A stretch of 64,000 nucleotides of DNA. Source: Streptococcus cristatus ATCC 51100. Its GTDB lineage: Bacteria > Bacillota > Bacilli > Lactobacillales > Streptococcaceae. Below, piece by piece: positions 1 through 7,513 of this stretch; the stretch's first letter is position 1, and each line of letters starts with the position of its first letter. Under the pieces are notes generated by a model. The model was not told the origin of the DNA. It saw only the letters and a program-made list of their open reading frames with translations, and searched no databases. Both the position numbers and the translations under genes were made by a program. The stretch covers positions 372,001 to 436,000 of the forward strand of contig NZ_CP050133.1 of assembly GCF_011612585.1 (NCBI RefSeq), written 5' to 3'.

Positions 1-17
1 TAGGAGCAAAAATTTTA

Positions 18-479
18 ATGAGAAAATCTCCCTTAACTTCATTCAAAGAGCTAAGCATTAAAATGAAAATTGGTTTGATATCTTTGATTGTATTATTGGT
101 TGTTCCAGCCGGTTATTCGGCGGTTACTCTGACTATAGAACAAGCGCGAAAAGAAGGTGTCAAACAGTTTGTAGGAAAAGAGTTTGCCAATTATACGGTC
201 ATCAATCAAGTCTACAAGTCAAGGGACAATGAATTGGTCTTGACAATTGTTGGTGACCCGATTTCAGAAGAAGAATTAGAAATAATTCACCAAAAACAAG
301 CCTCTTACGGTATTCAATCTGTTCAATTGAAAGTCAATCAAGTCCATAATTCGACAAAATTAGATAGTGAAGCGACCAAGGAATTTTATGAAACCATTGA
401 CAAGTATATCGATCAAAAACTCTCTGAAAAGGATTCGCAAAAAGATCTCGTAAAAGAAAATGAAGCAGACAAGGATTGA
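18..479 (+). CDS. Small membrane-anchored protein of unknown function (153 aa)
   Basis: I do not recognise a family with confidence. The start follows an AGGAG ribosome site at about 2-6. An alternative internal Met16 lies just before the membrane segment. Residues about 17-38 form one hydrophobic helix followed by an exported-looking or cytoplasmic alpha/beta part and a highly charged Lys/Asp/Glu C-terminus. The motif GDPISEEELEIIHQKQ resembles the C-terminal part of some DUF389-like membrane proteins, so it could be the tail of a larger broken gene whose front lies outside the window. The gene abuts the GNAT gene downstream and probably shares its transcript. Confidence 0.6.
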   Translation: MRKSPLTSFKELSIKMKIGLISLIVLLVVPAGYSAVTLTIEQARKEGVKQFVGKEFANYTVINQVYKSRDNELVLTIVGDPISEEELEIIHQKQASYGIQSVQLKVNQVHNSTKLDSEATKEFYETIDKYIDQKLSEKDSQKDLVKENEADKD

Positions 480-484
480 GGGCG

Positions 485-1003
485 ATGAACAGAATAGGTT
501 TAGAGTTGCTGTCTGAAGAAAATAGTCTAGATGTCTATTCTTTTGAAAAAGAAAATCGGGAGTATTTTGAGCGAAATTTACCTCCCAGACCAGCTAACTA
601 TTTTGATTTAGAAGCTTTTTATAAAATTATAGCGCAATTGTTAACGGAACAAACGAATCGTGATGTCTATATGCATCTTATTAGAGATTCGCAAGGCATG
701 ATGGTCGGAAGAATCAATTTAAGTGTTTTAGGGAGTGATAGAAAAACAGCAGAACTTGGATATAGGATTGGAGAAAATGTTACTAATTTAGGCTATGCAA
801 GCGAAGCGGTTAAACTCGTTTTAGACAAAGCATTTCATACTTATGGTTTAAATAGAATCATTGCGGGAGCGGCAACGGATAATCTTGCCTCTAAGAGAGT
901 GCTTTTAAAAAATGGTTTCACCTTTAGTAGGATCATAGAAAATGACCTACAAATGAATAATGAGTGGGTTCATACAGCGGTATTTGAGATAATGAATCTA
1001 TAA
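485..1003 (+). CDS. GNAT-family N-acetyltransferase (RimJ/RimL-like)
   Basis: About 172 residues, the usual length of a single-domain GNAT enzyme that moves an acetyl group from acetyl-CoA to an amine. The acetyl-CoA loop is visible as NVTNLGYASEA, followed by the helix NLASKRVLLKNGF, typical of the RimJ/RimL subgroup that modifies protein N-termini or small amines. I chose ATG 485 because AAGGA lies 9-10 bases upstream. A TTG at 476 overlapping the previous stop is the alternative. The substrate cannot be told from sequence. It converges on an integrase remnant. Confidence 0.85.
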   Translation: MNRIGLELLSEENSLDVYSFEKENREYFERNLPPRPANYFDLEAFYKIIAQLLTEQTNRDVYMHLIRDSQGMMVGRINLSVLGSDRKTAELGYRIGENVTNLGYASEAVKLVLDKAFHTYGLNRIIAGAATDNLASKRVLLKNGFTFSRIIENDLQMNNEWVHTAVFEIMNL

Positions 1004-1008
1004 CATCA

Positions 1009-1320
1009 TCATTTCCAGTTTAGTGACAGGAATGATGGAGTCGTTAATCTTTGCGGACATTCAAGAATTTTCTCTGGATCTCTTTTTTCTAAAAAGTCAA
1101 GAGTTTCCCGGAAATTTCTCTGAGTCATTTTTTGAGATTTATAAAAGCAATTTTCACGAATTGTTTGATTAGCGATATCAGCTGTAATTACATATGCTTT
1201 TGTTACCTGTTTATCACTATGAGTTAAGGCTCCAGAAACAGGCTGTAGTGAAACTCCAGCTTGTTTGGCTAACATGGCTTCTGTGTATCTCAGTTTATAA
1301 AAGGATCGTAGAAAAAGTCT
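1009..1320 (-). pseudogene. C-terminal remnant of a phage/ICE-type tyrosine recombinase
   Basis: Reading the minus strand from about 1320 gives an open stretch with the late motifs of the tyrosine recombinase catalytic domain: LRYTEAMLAKQAGVSLQ (the R-H/Y-T box), then a degenerate GHSD box (THSDKQVTK) and the AYV position of the nucleophile Tyr. Only about 100 residues remain of a family normally 350-400 aa. In this frame a stop lies just upstream, and no N-terminal domain can be found before csbD. It is therefore a fossil of an integrated element. The C-terminal 40 residues do not look like an integrase and may be frame-shifted. Confidence 0.6.
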
Positions 1321-1379
1321 CAGTTTGACATTCAGGGGATGCTTCTGATCTCTCCTGAAAAGTCAGTGCCTTTGCAATA

Positions 1380-1440
1380 TAGAAAAACACCCTCATCCAT
1401 AGTTCTGCTAAAAGCATAGGATAAGAGTGTTTTTTTATTA
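1380..1440 (-). terminator. Terminator downstream of the CsbD gene
   Basis: Imperfect inverted repeat (AAACACCCTCATCC and GGATAAGAGTGTTT) flanked by A-runs and T-runs on opposite sides. It is likely to stop csbD transcription on the minus strand and may act in both directions. Confidence 0.6.
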
Positions 1441-1457
1441 AGAACGAAAGACGATGA

Positions 1458-1661
1458 TTATTCTTCGTCTTTTTTGATAATGTTTTTAACGCCTGCGATA
1501 GCACCTTCAACAGCGCCTTTTGCGTCTTCAGCAACTTCTTTCACTTTTGAAGCTACTTTTTCAGCAGTTCCTTCTGCTTGAGTTTTTGTATCGCCAGTAA
1601 GTTTACCGAAGCCTTCTTTGAGAGAGCCCTTAGCTTGGTTGAATTTTTCTTCGATTGACAT
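1458..1661 (-). CDS. CsbD-family stress-response protein (67 aa)
   Basis: Short Lys/Glu/Ala-rich protein with the CsbD signature at the N-terminus ([21 protein letters not shown]) followed by alternating Lys/Glu helices. CsbD-like proteins are abundant, mostly disordered, general-stress proteins whose molecular role is unknown. Length fits the family. A purine-rich ribosome site (GGAGGAAATT, minus strand) precedes the start. It stands alone, with a terminator behind it. A minus-strand ORF overlapping its 3' half in another frame is a shadow. Confidence 0.85.
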   Translation of the reverse strand: MSIEEKFNQAKGSLKEGFGKLTGDTKTQAEGTAEKVASKVKEVAEDAKGAVEGAIAGVKNIIKKDEE

Positions 1662-1797
1662 GGAAATTTCCTCCGTTTATTTAGTGTATTATCTAAGTTG
1701 GATGCGGTTTGATACTCATTCAAGCGAGATAATAGATATAAGTATAACCTCTTTACGAAGAAAAAGCAAATAACTGCTACGAAATGACAACTAATTT

Positions 1798-2427
1798 TTA
1801 ATAGGTCACCACATTAATTTCACCTTTGTCATACTCTGCAATGAAGATATCGGAGATATTTTCAAATCCTTCTTTTTGTAGTTCGGTCATTAACCACTCT
1901 TCTGACTTGCCGATAGTTTCTAAGATTTCAAGTTGGACAACTCCATCGGTAATGATTGGATATTTTGGATTTTCATCGCCAATTCTTACGATAATCAATT
2001 GACCATTTTGCTCGATGACAGCTCTTTTGACTTCTTTCAGTTGGAAGACTCCTTGAGAGCGTAATTTCAAAGCGACGTCTGATGCGGATAGCCCTTTTGA
2101 ACGGCAGGCTTCAGGATCTAGTTTACCGTTTTTGATGATAATGGTTGGTTTCCCATCAATCAGATGTTTGATATAGGAAACGTTGGTATTTAGCCATTTT
2201 AAGAGCAAAATCAGAATAGTCCAGATAATCAAGATGACTGCATATTGAAGGATCGTAATGGAGCTATTGTAGATGACCCCGCCGATAATGCCACCGAGAA
2301 CAAAGTTTTGTACTTGGTCTGTTGCGGAACTTGGTGCTAAATTCCCTTTACCTGTCACATTGATGACAAAAACGAGGGAAACGAGTCCCAAAGCTAACTT
2401 AATTGCAATTGTAATAAAAAAGCTCAT
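1798..2427 (-). CDS. DUF421 membrane protein (YetF/YdfR-like)
   Basis: 209 residues. The N-terminal half carries three predicted membrane helices (about 4-24, 38-58, 62-80). The C-terminal half is the soluble DUF421 domain, with the characteristic IDGKPTIIIKNGKLD segment and the SASDVALKLRSQGVFQLKEVKRAVIEQNGQL region. The family is membrane-bound and of unknown biochemical function; the soluble domain forms an alpha/beta fold. The ATG overlaps the TGA of the DUF3290 gene (ATGA), a tight translational coupling, so the two proteins probably work together. Confidence 0.88.
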   Translation of the reverse strand: MSFFITIAIKLALGLVSLVFVINVTGKGNLAPSSATDQVQNFVLGGIIGGVIYNSSITILQYAVILIIWTILILLLKWLNTNVSYIKHLIDGKPTIIIKNGKLDPEACRSKGLSASDVALKLRSQGVFQLKEVKRAVIEQNGQLIIVRIGDENPKYPIITDGVVQLEILETIGKSEEWLMTELQKEGFENISDIFIAEYDKGEINVVTY

Positions 2428-2876
2428 TATTTTTCAACCTCCACGAGTTCAACGTCTGATTTGTGCAGTTCCATTTTTTCTAACAAATAGCTATCGTGAT
2501 CGGTTCCGCTAATGGCACGGTAGAATTGTTTGCCAACCTTGATAATTGCGCCATCTGTCGTAGCTGAAGTATTGACGTAGACCTCCTCCTTCTCAACGCC
2601 TAATTCTTTTGAGATAACCTCAATAAAATGTAAGGAGCTTCGGAATTGATTGTCATTTGATTGATTACTTTGGAAATTCGTAATGCTAATCAAAACAGTG
2701 GCTACTAGGGTCAAAATAGAAATAATGGATAGTTCGCGGAACTTACTTCCTCGTCTATCTTTATAGGCCTTAAAGGCAAAAAATCCCGTCACCAAAACCA
2801 AGCAGGCGGATACAATCACCATCACCCAATTCTGCTGGCTAATCTGACTCAGTACATAGTCATACGAATAGAATTT
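2427..2876 (-). CDS. DUF3290 membrane protein
   Basis: 149 residues from the ATG at 2876. This start fits the promoter and family better than an in-frame ATG 15 codons upstream. Two hydrophobic helices (about 19-39 and 48-68) are followed by an exposed domain containing FHFIEVISKELGVEKEEVYVN and KVGKQFYRAISG-like stretches typical of DUF3290. The family is known almost only as the partner of DUF421 proteins in Firmicutes. Function is unknown; a role in envelope homeostasis is a guess from topology and pairing. Confidence 0.8.
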   Translation of the reverse strand, partial: KFYSYDYVLSQISQQNWVMVIVSACLVLVTGFFAFKAYKDRRGSKFRELSIISILTLVATVLISITNFQSNQSNDNQFRSSLHFIEVISKELGVEKEEVYVNTSATTDGAIIKVGKQFYRAISGTDHDSYLLEKMELHKSDVELVEVEK

Positions 2877-2909
2877 CATAAGATCCCTCACTTTTTTTGA
2901 ATTCAAGCT

Positions 2910-2938
2910 ATTATAAAACAAATCAGCAACTGCATCAA
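2910..2938 (-). promoter_or_regulatory. Sigma-A promoter of the DUF3290-DUF421 operon
   Basis: On the minus strand, TTGATG (2933-2938) and TATAAT (2910-2915) are separated by 17 bases, about 35 bases before the chosen ATG. Confidence 0.6.
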
Positions 2939-3048
2939 TAGCTTTTTTTGAAAAAATAAAGTTTTCTGGAACTTGTTTGAAATATGGAAACTGTATATTC
3001 CTAGGTAGAATATTTACTTCATTCGAGTTTCCAAACTGCCAATAGAAC

Positions 3049-3076
3049 TTGACAAAATCATTCAGAGTGCTAGAAT
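3049..3076 (+). promoter_or_regulatory. Promoter of tRNA-Thr
   Basis: TTGACA at 3049-3054, 16 bases, then TGC-TAGAAT (extended -10) at 3071-3076. It lies 15 bases before the mature tRNA. Confidence 0.65.
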
Positions 3077-3091
3077 AGGAGACAAGTAGAG

Positions 3092-3164
3092 GCCGATTTA
3101 GCTCAGTTGGTAGAGCAACGCACTCGTAACGCGTAGGTCACAGGTTCGAACCCTGCAATCGGCA
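3092..3164 (+). tRNA. tRNA-Thr, anticodon CGT
   Basis: A complete 73-nt cloverleaf. The acceptor arm is GCCGATT/AATCGGC, with D-arm GCTC/GAGC, T-arm CAGGT-TCGAACC-CTG and anticodon loop CTCGTAA. The anticodon CGT reads the threonine codon ACG. The bottom pair of the anticodon stem is an A-C mismatch, which is tolerated. CCA is not encoded; the discriminator base is A. A terminator follows directly, so it is a single-gene unit. Confidence 0.93.
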
Positions 3165-3168
3165 GAAA

Positions 3169-3205
3169 GAAAACCAGCACCTTTTTTATGGGGTTGCTGG
3201 TTTTG
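3169..3205 (+). terminator. Terminator of tRNA-Thr
   Basis: AAACCAGCA and TTGCTGGTTT form a strong stem followed by T residues, immediately behind the tRNA. It may also serve the convergent SemiSWEET gene. Confidence 0.75.
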
Positions 3206-3217
3206 TTTATATACTTC

Positions 3218-3481
3218 TTATAAAGAAGTAAGAAAAGTTAGGCCACCTAATATCACTCCCGCAGCATTGGGAATAATGAGGATCCAGTCTTTTTTAGGTT
3301 CTTTTGTCCAACCGTAGATAACCCAAATCAGGCAAGAAACTGCTGCGAATAGTGGTTGGAAAGGTTGAGCTTTGGATCCTTGTAAGTTTGCGATAATTTG
3401 TGGAATATAAGCGACGAATACAAGAATTCCAATAAAAGCTCCAATAGATCCGACAAAACGATTAATTTTTTGTTTTGACAT
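3218..3481 (-). CDS. SemiSWEET (MtN3/PQ-loop) sugar transporter
   Basis: 87 residues, the expected size of a bacterial SemiSWEET, with three membrane helices (about 10-29, 39-57, 66-85) forming one triple-helix bundle. The PQ motif is seen as AYIPQIIANLQG in helix 1. Such proteins dimerise and move sugars by facilitated diffusion. A strong AGGAGG lies just before the ATG. The gene stands alone; the substrate is not predictable. Confidence 0.87.
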   Translation of the reverse strand: MSKQKINRFVGSIGAFIGILVFVAYIPQIIANLQGSKAQPFQPLFAAVSCLIWVIYGWTKEPKKDWILIIPNAAGVILGGLTFLTSL

Positions 3482-3556
3482 ACGATACCTCCTGAGCGTC
3501 CATTATATCAAAACGGGAAAAATTGTCAAATGAGACGTAAGCCAGTATGGAGAATA

Positions 3557-3579
3557 AGTTTTAGTTTTTATCTAAAACT
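3557..3579. repeat. Short inverted repeat in the 3482-3884 intergenic region
   Basis: AGTTTTAG and CTAAAACT separated by 7 bases; no T-run follows. The rest of 3482-3780 holds nothing else I can recognise. Confidence 0.3.
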
Positions 3580-3789
3580 AAGATAAAGAGCCAAGTGTGG
3601 TTTGAGAAGTAGCGTTAGAATTGTTCATACCCGATTTATCCATGTTAGGCTGGATAGAGAGCTTATGATCATAGAAATAGTAGTAAATCAGTATTGTCGT
3701 GTTGATAAAAATGGGTAATGATCAATTTCTTTGAAGCCTTATGTTTGGAAAATTCAAGATTTTTTATTTCATTTCAATCTTTTAAAACA

Positions 3790-3857
3790 ACCACTTACCA
3801 GTCGAAATTGACCACTTACTGAAAGTCCCTTGTTTCTTTTCAAGAAATTGTTATAAT
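3790..3857 (+). promoter_or_regulatory. Direct-repeat operator (LytTR type) and promoter of the LytTR-LiaF-like operon
   Basis: ACCACTTAC occurs at 3790-3798 and again at 3811-3819, exactly 21 bases (two helical turns) apart. LytTR DNA-binding domains typically bind 9-bp direct repeats with a 12-bp spacer. A TATAAT at 3852-3857 follows, but the position 17 bases before it has no good -35 hexamer, which suits an activator-dependent promoter. The downstream gene encodes a LytTR protein, so autoregulation is inferred. Confidence 0.6.
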
Positions 3858-3884
3858 GAAGATAGAAAAAGGGGAGGAGTGCTT

Positions 3885-4331
3885 ATGAAGGTTCGAATTG
3901 AGCTAGACGATCGTTTGGCTGATACAGAATTGGTGATTCGAGTATCGCGGATTGATGAGAGAATTCAGAAGATTCAAGATGCTTTGAATGAAGCGACTGC
4001 TCCAGCCATTCTCTTTTATAAGGAAAATAGTGAGTATTTTGTGGACTTGGCGGAGATTCTTTTTTTCGAGACGGATGGAGCCAAAATCTTTGCCCACGCG
4101 CGCAATGATGCCTACGAGGTCAAGTTGAAACTCTACGAGCTGGAGGAGTTGCTGCCCCGTTATTTTTGCAGAATTTCCAAGTCAACCATTGCTAATGCTA
4201 GGGCGATTTATTCTCTAGAAAAGTCTTTCTCGGGTACCAGTTCCGTCCAGTTTTCTGAGACACATAAGAAAGTGCATGTTTCAAGGCATTATTATCAACT
4301 ACTAAAAGAAAAGTTAAGTGAAGTGAGGTAA
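3885..4331 (+). CDS. LytTR-domain DNA-binding regulator (no receiver domain)
   Basis: 148 residues from ATG 3885, with GGGGAGG 7 bases upstream; a GTG at 3879 is in frame. The N-terminal 45 residues are unassigned. Residues about 50-145 form a LytTR domain: VDLAEILFFETDGAKIFAHARND, the YELEELLPRYFCRISKSTIANARAI core and the HVSRHYYQLLKEKL end. No phospho-receiver is present, which is the layout of the streptococcal LytTR regulatory systems (HdrR/BrsR type) in which a co-encoded membrane protein restrains the regulator. The next gene, 5 bases downstream, is a membrane protein. Confidence 0.85.
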   Translation: MKVRIELDDRLADTELVIRVSRIDERIQKIQDALNEATAPAILFYKENSEYFVDLAEILFFETDGAKIFAHARNDAYEVKLKLYELEELLPRYFCRISKSTIANARAIYSLEKSFSGTSSVQFSETHKKVHVSRHYYQLLKEKLSEVR

Positions 4332-4336
4332 TCATC

Positions 4337-5002
4337 ATGAAAAAAACAATTCTAGGCGTCGGTTTTTTGGTTTTAGCCGGCTGGATTTTGCTTCAGGGAA
4401 ACTTTGGTATTCCTATGTTTAATTTTAATATCTGGCCCCTGCTCTTGGTCGGCATGTTTGCTTATTTTGCTTTGGAAAATTTCTTGGAGCGAGATTTTGG
4501 TGCTGCCCTGATCATGACGATTATTGCTCTGATAATTGCTAATTCTGTCTATCACTTCTTGGCTATCTCTACAGGCACCTTGGTAATGGGTGGTGTTTTG
4601 GCCTGCATTGGGCTTAACATGATTTTCAAGCCAAGAAGGATCTGGGGTGTTCGTTATTTGTCTAGAAAGGGTTTGTCTACAACAGAAGGAGAGATTTCTT
4701 TTGGCAGCGGCACTCGCTATATCAATTCGGAGAATTTCGTCCATGATAAAGTAGAATGTGTTTTTGGTAGTGCGACCGTATATTTTGATAATGCCAGAAT
4801 TTTAGGCGATTCTGCTAGTTTTGATGTGGAAGTAGCCTTCAGTAGTGCGACGCTTTACATCCCAAGTAACTGGCAAGTAGAACTAAATGTGGACAATGCT
4901 TTCGGTACAGTGGTCAATCCGCATAATGTCAATGAGAAAGACAAGATTTTATATGTGCGTGGTAACGTCGCCTTTGGCTCTTTGAAGATTGTTTACATTT
5001 AA
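4337..5002 (+). CDS. LiaF-like membrane protein, likely partner of the LytTR regulator
   Basis: 221 residues. The N-terminus has four hydrophobic stretches (about 3-20, 25-42, 52-70, 76-97). The C-terminal half (about 115-221) is a beta-helix-like domain with repeated FGSGTRYI, FGSATVYF, FSSATLYI and FGSLKIVYI strands, the hallmark of the LiaF/DUF2154 cell-wall-stress family. LiaF normally inhibits the LiaS kinase. Here the only linked regulator is a LytTR protein, so by analogy it would hold that regulator in check at the membrane (inference). It is coupled to the regulator by a 5-base gap. Confidence 0.8.
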   Translation: MKKTILGVGFLVLAGWILLQGNFGIPMFNFNIWPLLLVGMFAYFALENFLERDFGAALIMTIIALIIANSVYHFLAISTGTLVMGGVLACIGLNMIFKPRRIWGVRYLSRKGLSTTEGEISFGSGTRYINSENFVHDKVECVFGSATVYFDNARILGDSASFDVEVAFSSATLYIPSNWQVELNVDNAFGTVVNPHNVNEKDKILYVRGNVAFGSLKIVYI

Positions 5003-5048
5003 GAAAACGGATTATTGGTTAGAAATTGTAAAGTTTGGGAAAATGTAC

Positions 5049-5080
5049 TTGCCAAACGTCAAGTTTTTTGATAATATAGT
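5049..5080 (+). promoter_or_regulatory. Promoter of rpmB
   Basis: TTGCCA at 5049-5054, 17 bases, TAATAT at 5072-5077 (or TATAGT at 5075-5080). Confidence 0.6.
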
Positions 5081-5106
5081 ACGGTATGTGGTGCTAGCAC
5101 ATCCGT
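5081..5106 (+). promoter_or_regulatory. Leader hairpin of rpmB
   Basis: ACGG(T)ATGTG and CACATCCGT pair around a short loop, placed near the predicted transcript start and about 30 bases before the rpmB ATG. It could be an autoregulatory ribosomal-protein leader or simply a 5' stabiliser; there is no proof either way. Confidence 0.4.
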
Positions 5107-5137
5107 AATATTAGATCTAATAGGAGGAAACACACTA

Positions 5138-5326
5138 ATGGCTAAAGTATGTTACTTTACAGGTCGTAAGACTGTATCTGGAAACAACCGCTCTCACGCG
5201 ATGAACCAAACAAAACGCGCTGTTAAACCAAATCTTCAAAAAGTTACTGTTTTGATCGACGGAAAACCTAAAAAAGTTTGGGCTTCAGCTCGCGCGCTTA
5301 AGTCAGGTAAAGTTGAACGCGTTTAA
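5138..5326 (+). CDS. rpmB: Ribosomal protein bL28
   Basis: 62 residues starting [21 protein letters not shown], the typical Firmicutes form of large-subunit protein bL28. It is highly basic and of family length. A strong AGGAGG-like site precedes the ATG. It is transcribed alone and closed by a terminator, as in other streptococci where rpmB precedes an Asp23-family gene and fakA. Confidence 0.97.
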   Translation: MAKVCYFTGRKTVSGNNRSHAMNQTKRAVKPNLQKVTVLIDGKPKKVWASARALKSGKVERV

Positions 5327-5330
5327 TACA

Positions 5331-5368
5331 TGAAAGGGATTGGAAAGATTTATTCCTTCCCTTTTTTG
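5331..5368 (+). terminator. Terminator of rpmB
   Basis: AAGGGATTGGAA and TTCCTTCCCTT pair, followed by a run of six T. Confidence 0.75.
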
Positions 5369-5471
5369 TTGTTGAATTTTCAGACTAGACAGTTTATTTC
5401 TGTCCTTCCTCTTTTACACCCTGTCTAAAATATGGTAAAATAAACTATAAAATACTTTTGAGGTACAAGTG

Positions 5472-5837
5472 ATGACTGTAAAAATCAATACAAAAGATGG
5501 TCAAATTGAGCTGACTGATGACGTGATTGCAACAATCGTTGGCGGCGCAGCAACCGAAATTTTTGGTGTGGTTGGAATGGCCAGCAAAAATGCAATTAAA
5601 GATAACTTTCAAGCTCTTTTGGGTAAAGAAAACTATGCCAAGGGTGTGGTAGTAAAAACGTCTGAGGATGGTGGTATTGCAGTTGATGTTTATACTGTTT
5701 TGAGCTACGGCATTAAAATTAGTGAAGTTTCCAAAAATATCCAAGAACGCGTTAAGTTTAGTTTGGAAAATCAACTTGGGATCACTGCCCACACAGTGAA
5801 TGTCTATATCCAAAATATTAAAGTTGTAGGAGAATAA
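5472..5837 (+). CDS. Asp23/Gls24-family envelope stress protein (YloU-like)
   Basis: About 121 residues of a single Asp23 domain: GQIELTDDVIATIVGGAATEIFGVVGMASK at the front and VSKNIQERVKFSLENQLGITAHTVNVYIQNIKV at the end. The family forms cytoplasmic or membrane-associated scaffolds. The member directly upstream of fakA (YloU) is conserved across Firmicutes. Three bases separate it from fakA, so they are co-transcribed. ATG 5472 is preferred over GTG 5469. Confidence 0.9.
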   Translation: MTVKINTKDGQIELTDDVIATIVGGAATEIFGVVGMASKNAIKDNFQALLGKENYAKGVVVKTSEDGGIAVDVYTVLSYGIKISEVSKNIQERVKFSLENQLGITAHTVNVYIQNIKVVGE

Positions 5838-5839
5838 TC

Positions 5840-7504
5840 GTGTCAAATATTACTACTAGTTTATTTCAAGAAATGGTGCAGGCGGCATCAACTCGTTTAA
5901 ATAAACAGGCTGAATATGTCAATTCTTTAAATGTTTTCCCAGTTCCAGATGGTGACACAGGAACCAATATGGGCATGACCATTGAAAATGGTGCCAAAGA
6001 AGTAGCTGATAAGTCAGCTTCAACAGTTGGTGAAGTGGCTGCTATCTTTGCCAAGGGACTTTTGATGGGTGCGCGTGGGAACTCTGGTGTTATCACGTCT
6101 CAGCTCTTCCGTGGTTTTTCACAAAGCGTAAAAGGCAAAGATGAGCTTGATGGACAAGCTTTGGCTCTTGCCTTCCAGTCTGGTGTAGAAGTAGCCTATA
6201 AGGCTGTTATGAAGCCAGTTGAGGGAACAATTCTGACTGTTTCTCGTGGTGCGGCCATCGGTGCTAAAAAGAAAGCTGAAGCGACAAATGATGCTGTCGA
6301 AGTTATGAAAGCGGCTCTTGAAGGAGCAAAGGCTGCCCTTGCTAAAACTCCAGATATGTTGCCAGTTCTCAAGGAAGTTGGTGTTGTGGACTCTGGTGGT
6401 CAAGGTTTGGTCTTTATCTATGAAGGTTTCCTTTCTGCCCTGACTGGCGAATATATCGCATCAGAAGATTTCCAAGCGACTCCAGCTACGATGACTGAGA
6501 TGATCAATGCTGAACACCACAAATCTGTAGCAGGCCATGTGGCGACAGAAGACATCACTTTTGGTTATTGTACAGAAATCATGGTGGCTTTGAAGCAAGG
6601 ACCAACCTATGTCAAGGACTTTGACTATGATGAATTCCGTAATTATTTGAATGAACTTGGTGATTCCTTGCTGGTAGTTAATGATGATGAAATCGTGAAA
6701 GTGCACGTTCATACAGAAGATCCAGGTCTGGTCATGCAAGAGGGACTGAAGTATGGTAGCCTTGTCAAGGTAAAAGTGGACAACATGCGCAACCAGCACG
6801 AAGCCCAGCTTGAGAAGGAAGAAAAAGCTACCAAGCCAGCTGAAGAAAAAGAGTACGCTATTATTGCAGTAGTAGCTGGTGATGGCCTTGCTGAAATCTT
6901 CAAGGCTCAGGGTGTGGACTATATCATTTCCGGTGGTCAGACTATGAACCCTTCTACAGAGGACTTTATCAAGGCTGTTGACCAGGTGAATGCGCGTAAT
7001 ATCATTTTCCTACCTAACAATAAAAATATCTTTATGGCGGCTCAATCTGCAGCGGAAGTGCTTGAGCAACCAACGACAGTGATTGAAACACGCACGCTTC
7101 CTCAAGGTTTGACAAGCCTTTTGGCCTTTGATAGTGGAAAAACCATCGAAGAGAACCATGAGCGAATGACAGCTGCCTTGAGCGACGTGGTCAGCGGTAG
7201 CATTACGACTGCAGTTCGTGATACGACCATTGATGGCCTCGAAATCCATGAAAATGATAACTTGGGTATGGTTGATGGCAAAATCCTTGTGTCAAATCCA
7301 GATATGTTAACAACTTTAAAAGCAACCTTTGCGAAGATGTTGGATGAAGACAGTGAGATTGTTTCCATCTATATCGGTGAAGATGGTGACGAGGAATTGG
7401 CAAATGGCTTGGCTCAAGATCTGATGGAAGAATATGAAGATCTAGAAGTTGAGATCCATCAAGGAAATCAGCCAGTTTATCCATATATTTTTAGTGTAGA
7501 ATAA
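5840..7504 (+). CDS. fakA: Fatty acid kinase, ATP-binding subunit FakA (DAK2 domain)
   Basis: 554 residues, full family length, starting at GTG. The N-terminal DhaL/DAK2 kinase domain shows VFPVPDGDTGTNMGMTI and GARGNSGVI, the Asp-rich Mg-ATP site. The rest contains the middle FakA domain with CTEIMV and HVHTEDPG, and a C-terminal DegV-like/FakA domain. FakA phosphorylates fatty acids presented by FakB proteins, feeding exogenous fatty acids into phospholipid synthesis. It is co-transcribed with the Asp23-like gene. A structured repeat acts as its likely 3' end. Confidence 0.93.
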   Translation: MSNITTSLFQEMVQAASTRLNKQAEYVNSLNVFPVPDGDTGTNMGMTIENGAKEVADKSASTVGEVAAIFAKGLLMGARGNSGVITSQLFRGFSQSVKGKDELDGQALALAFQSGVEVAYKAVMKPVEGTILTVSRGAAIGAKKKAEATNDAVEVMKAALEGAKAALAKTPDMLPVLKEVGVVDSGGQGLVFIYEGFLSALTGEYIASEDFQATPATMTEMINAEHHKSVAGHVATEDITFGYCTEIMVALKQGPTYVKDFDYDEFRNYLNELGDSLLVVNDDEIVKVHVHTEDPGLVMQEGLKYGSLVKVKVDNMRNQHEAQLEKEEKATKPAEEKEYAIIAVVAGDGLAEIFKAQGVDYIISGGQTMNPSTEDFIKAVDQVNARNIIFLPNNKNIFMAAQSAAEVLEQPTTVIETRTLPQGLTSLLAFDSGKTIEENHERMTAALSDVVSGSITTAVRDTTIDGLEIHENDNLGMVDGKILVSNPDMLTTLKATFAKMLDEDSEIVSIYIGEDGDEELANGLAQDLMEEYEDLEVEIHQGNQPVYPYIFSVE

Positions 7505-7513
7505 TTTATTTGG

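Noticed and set aside
1295..1534. A 79-aa minus-strand ORF
   Set aside because: Overlaps csbD out of frame and covers its terminator; no ribosome site.
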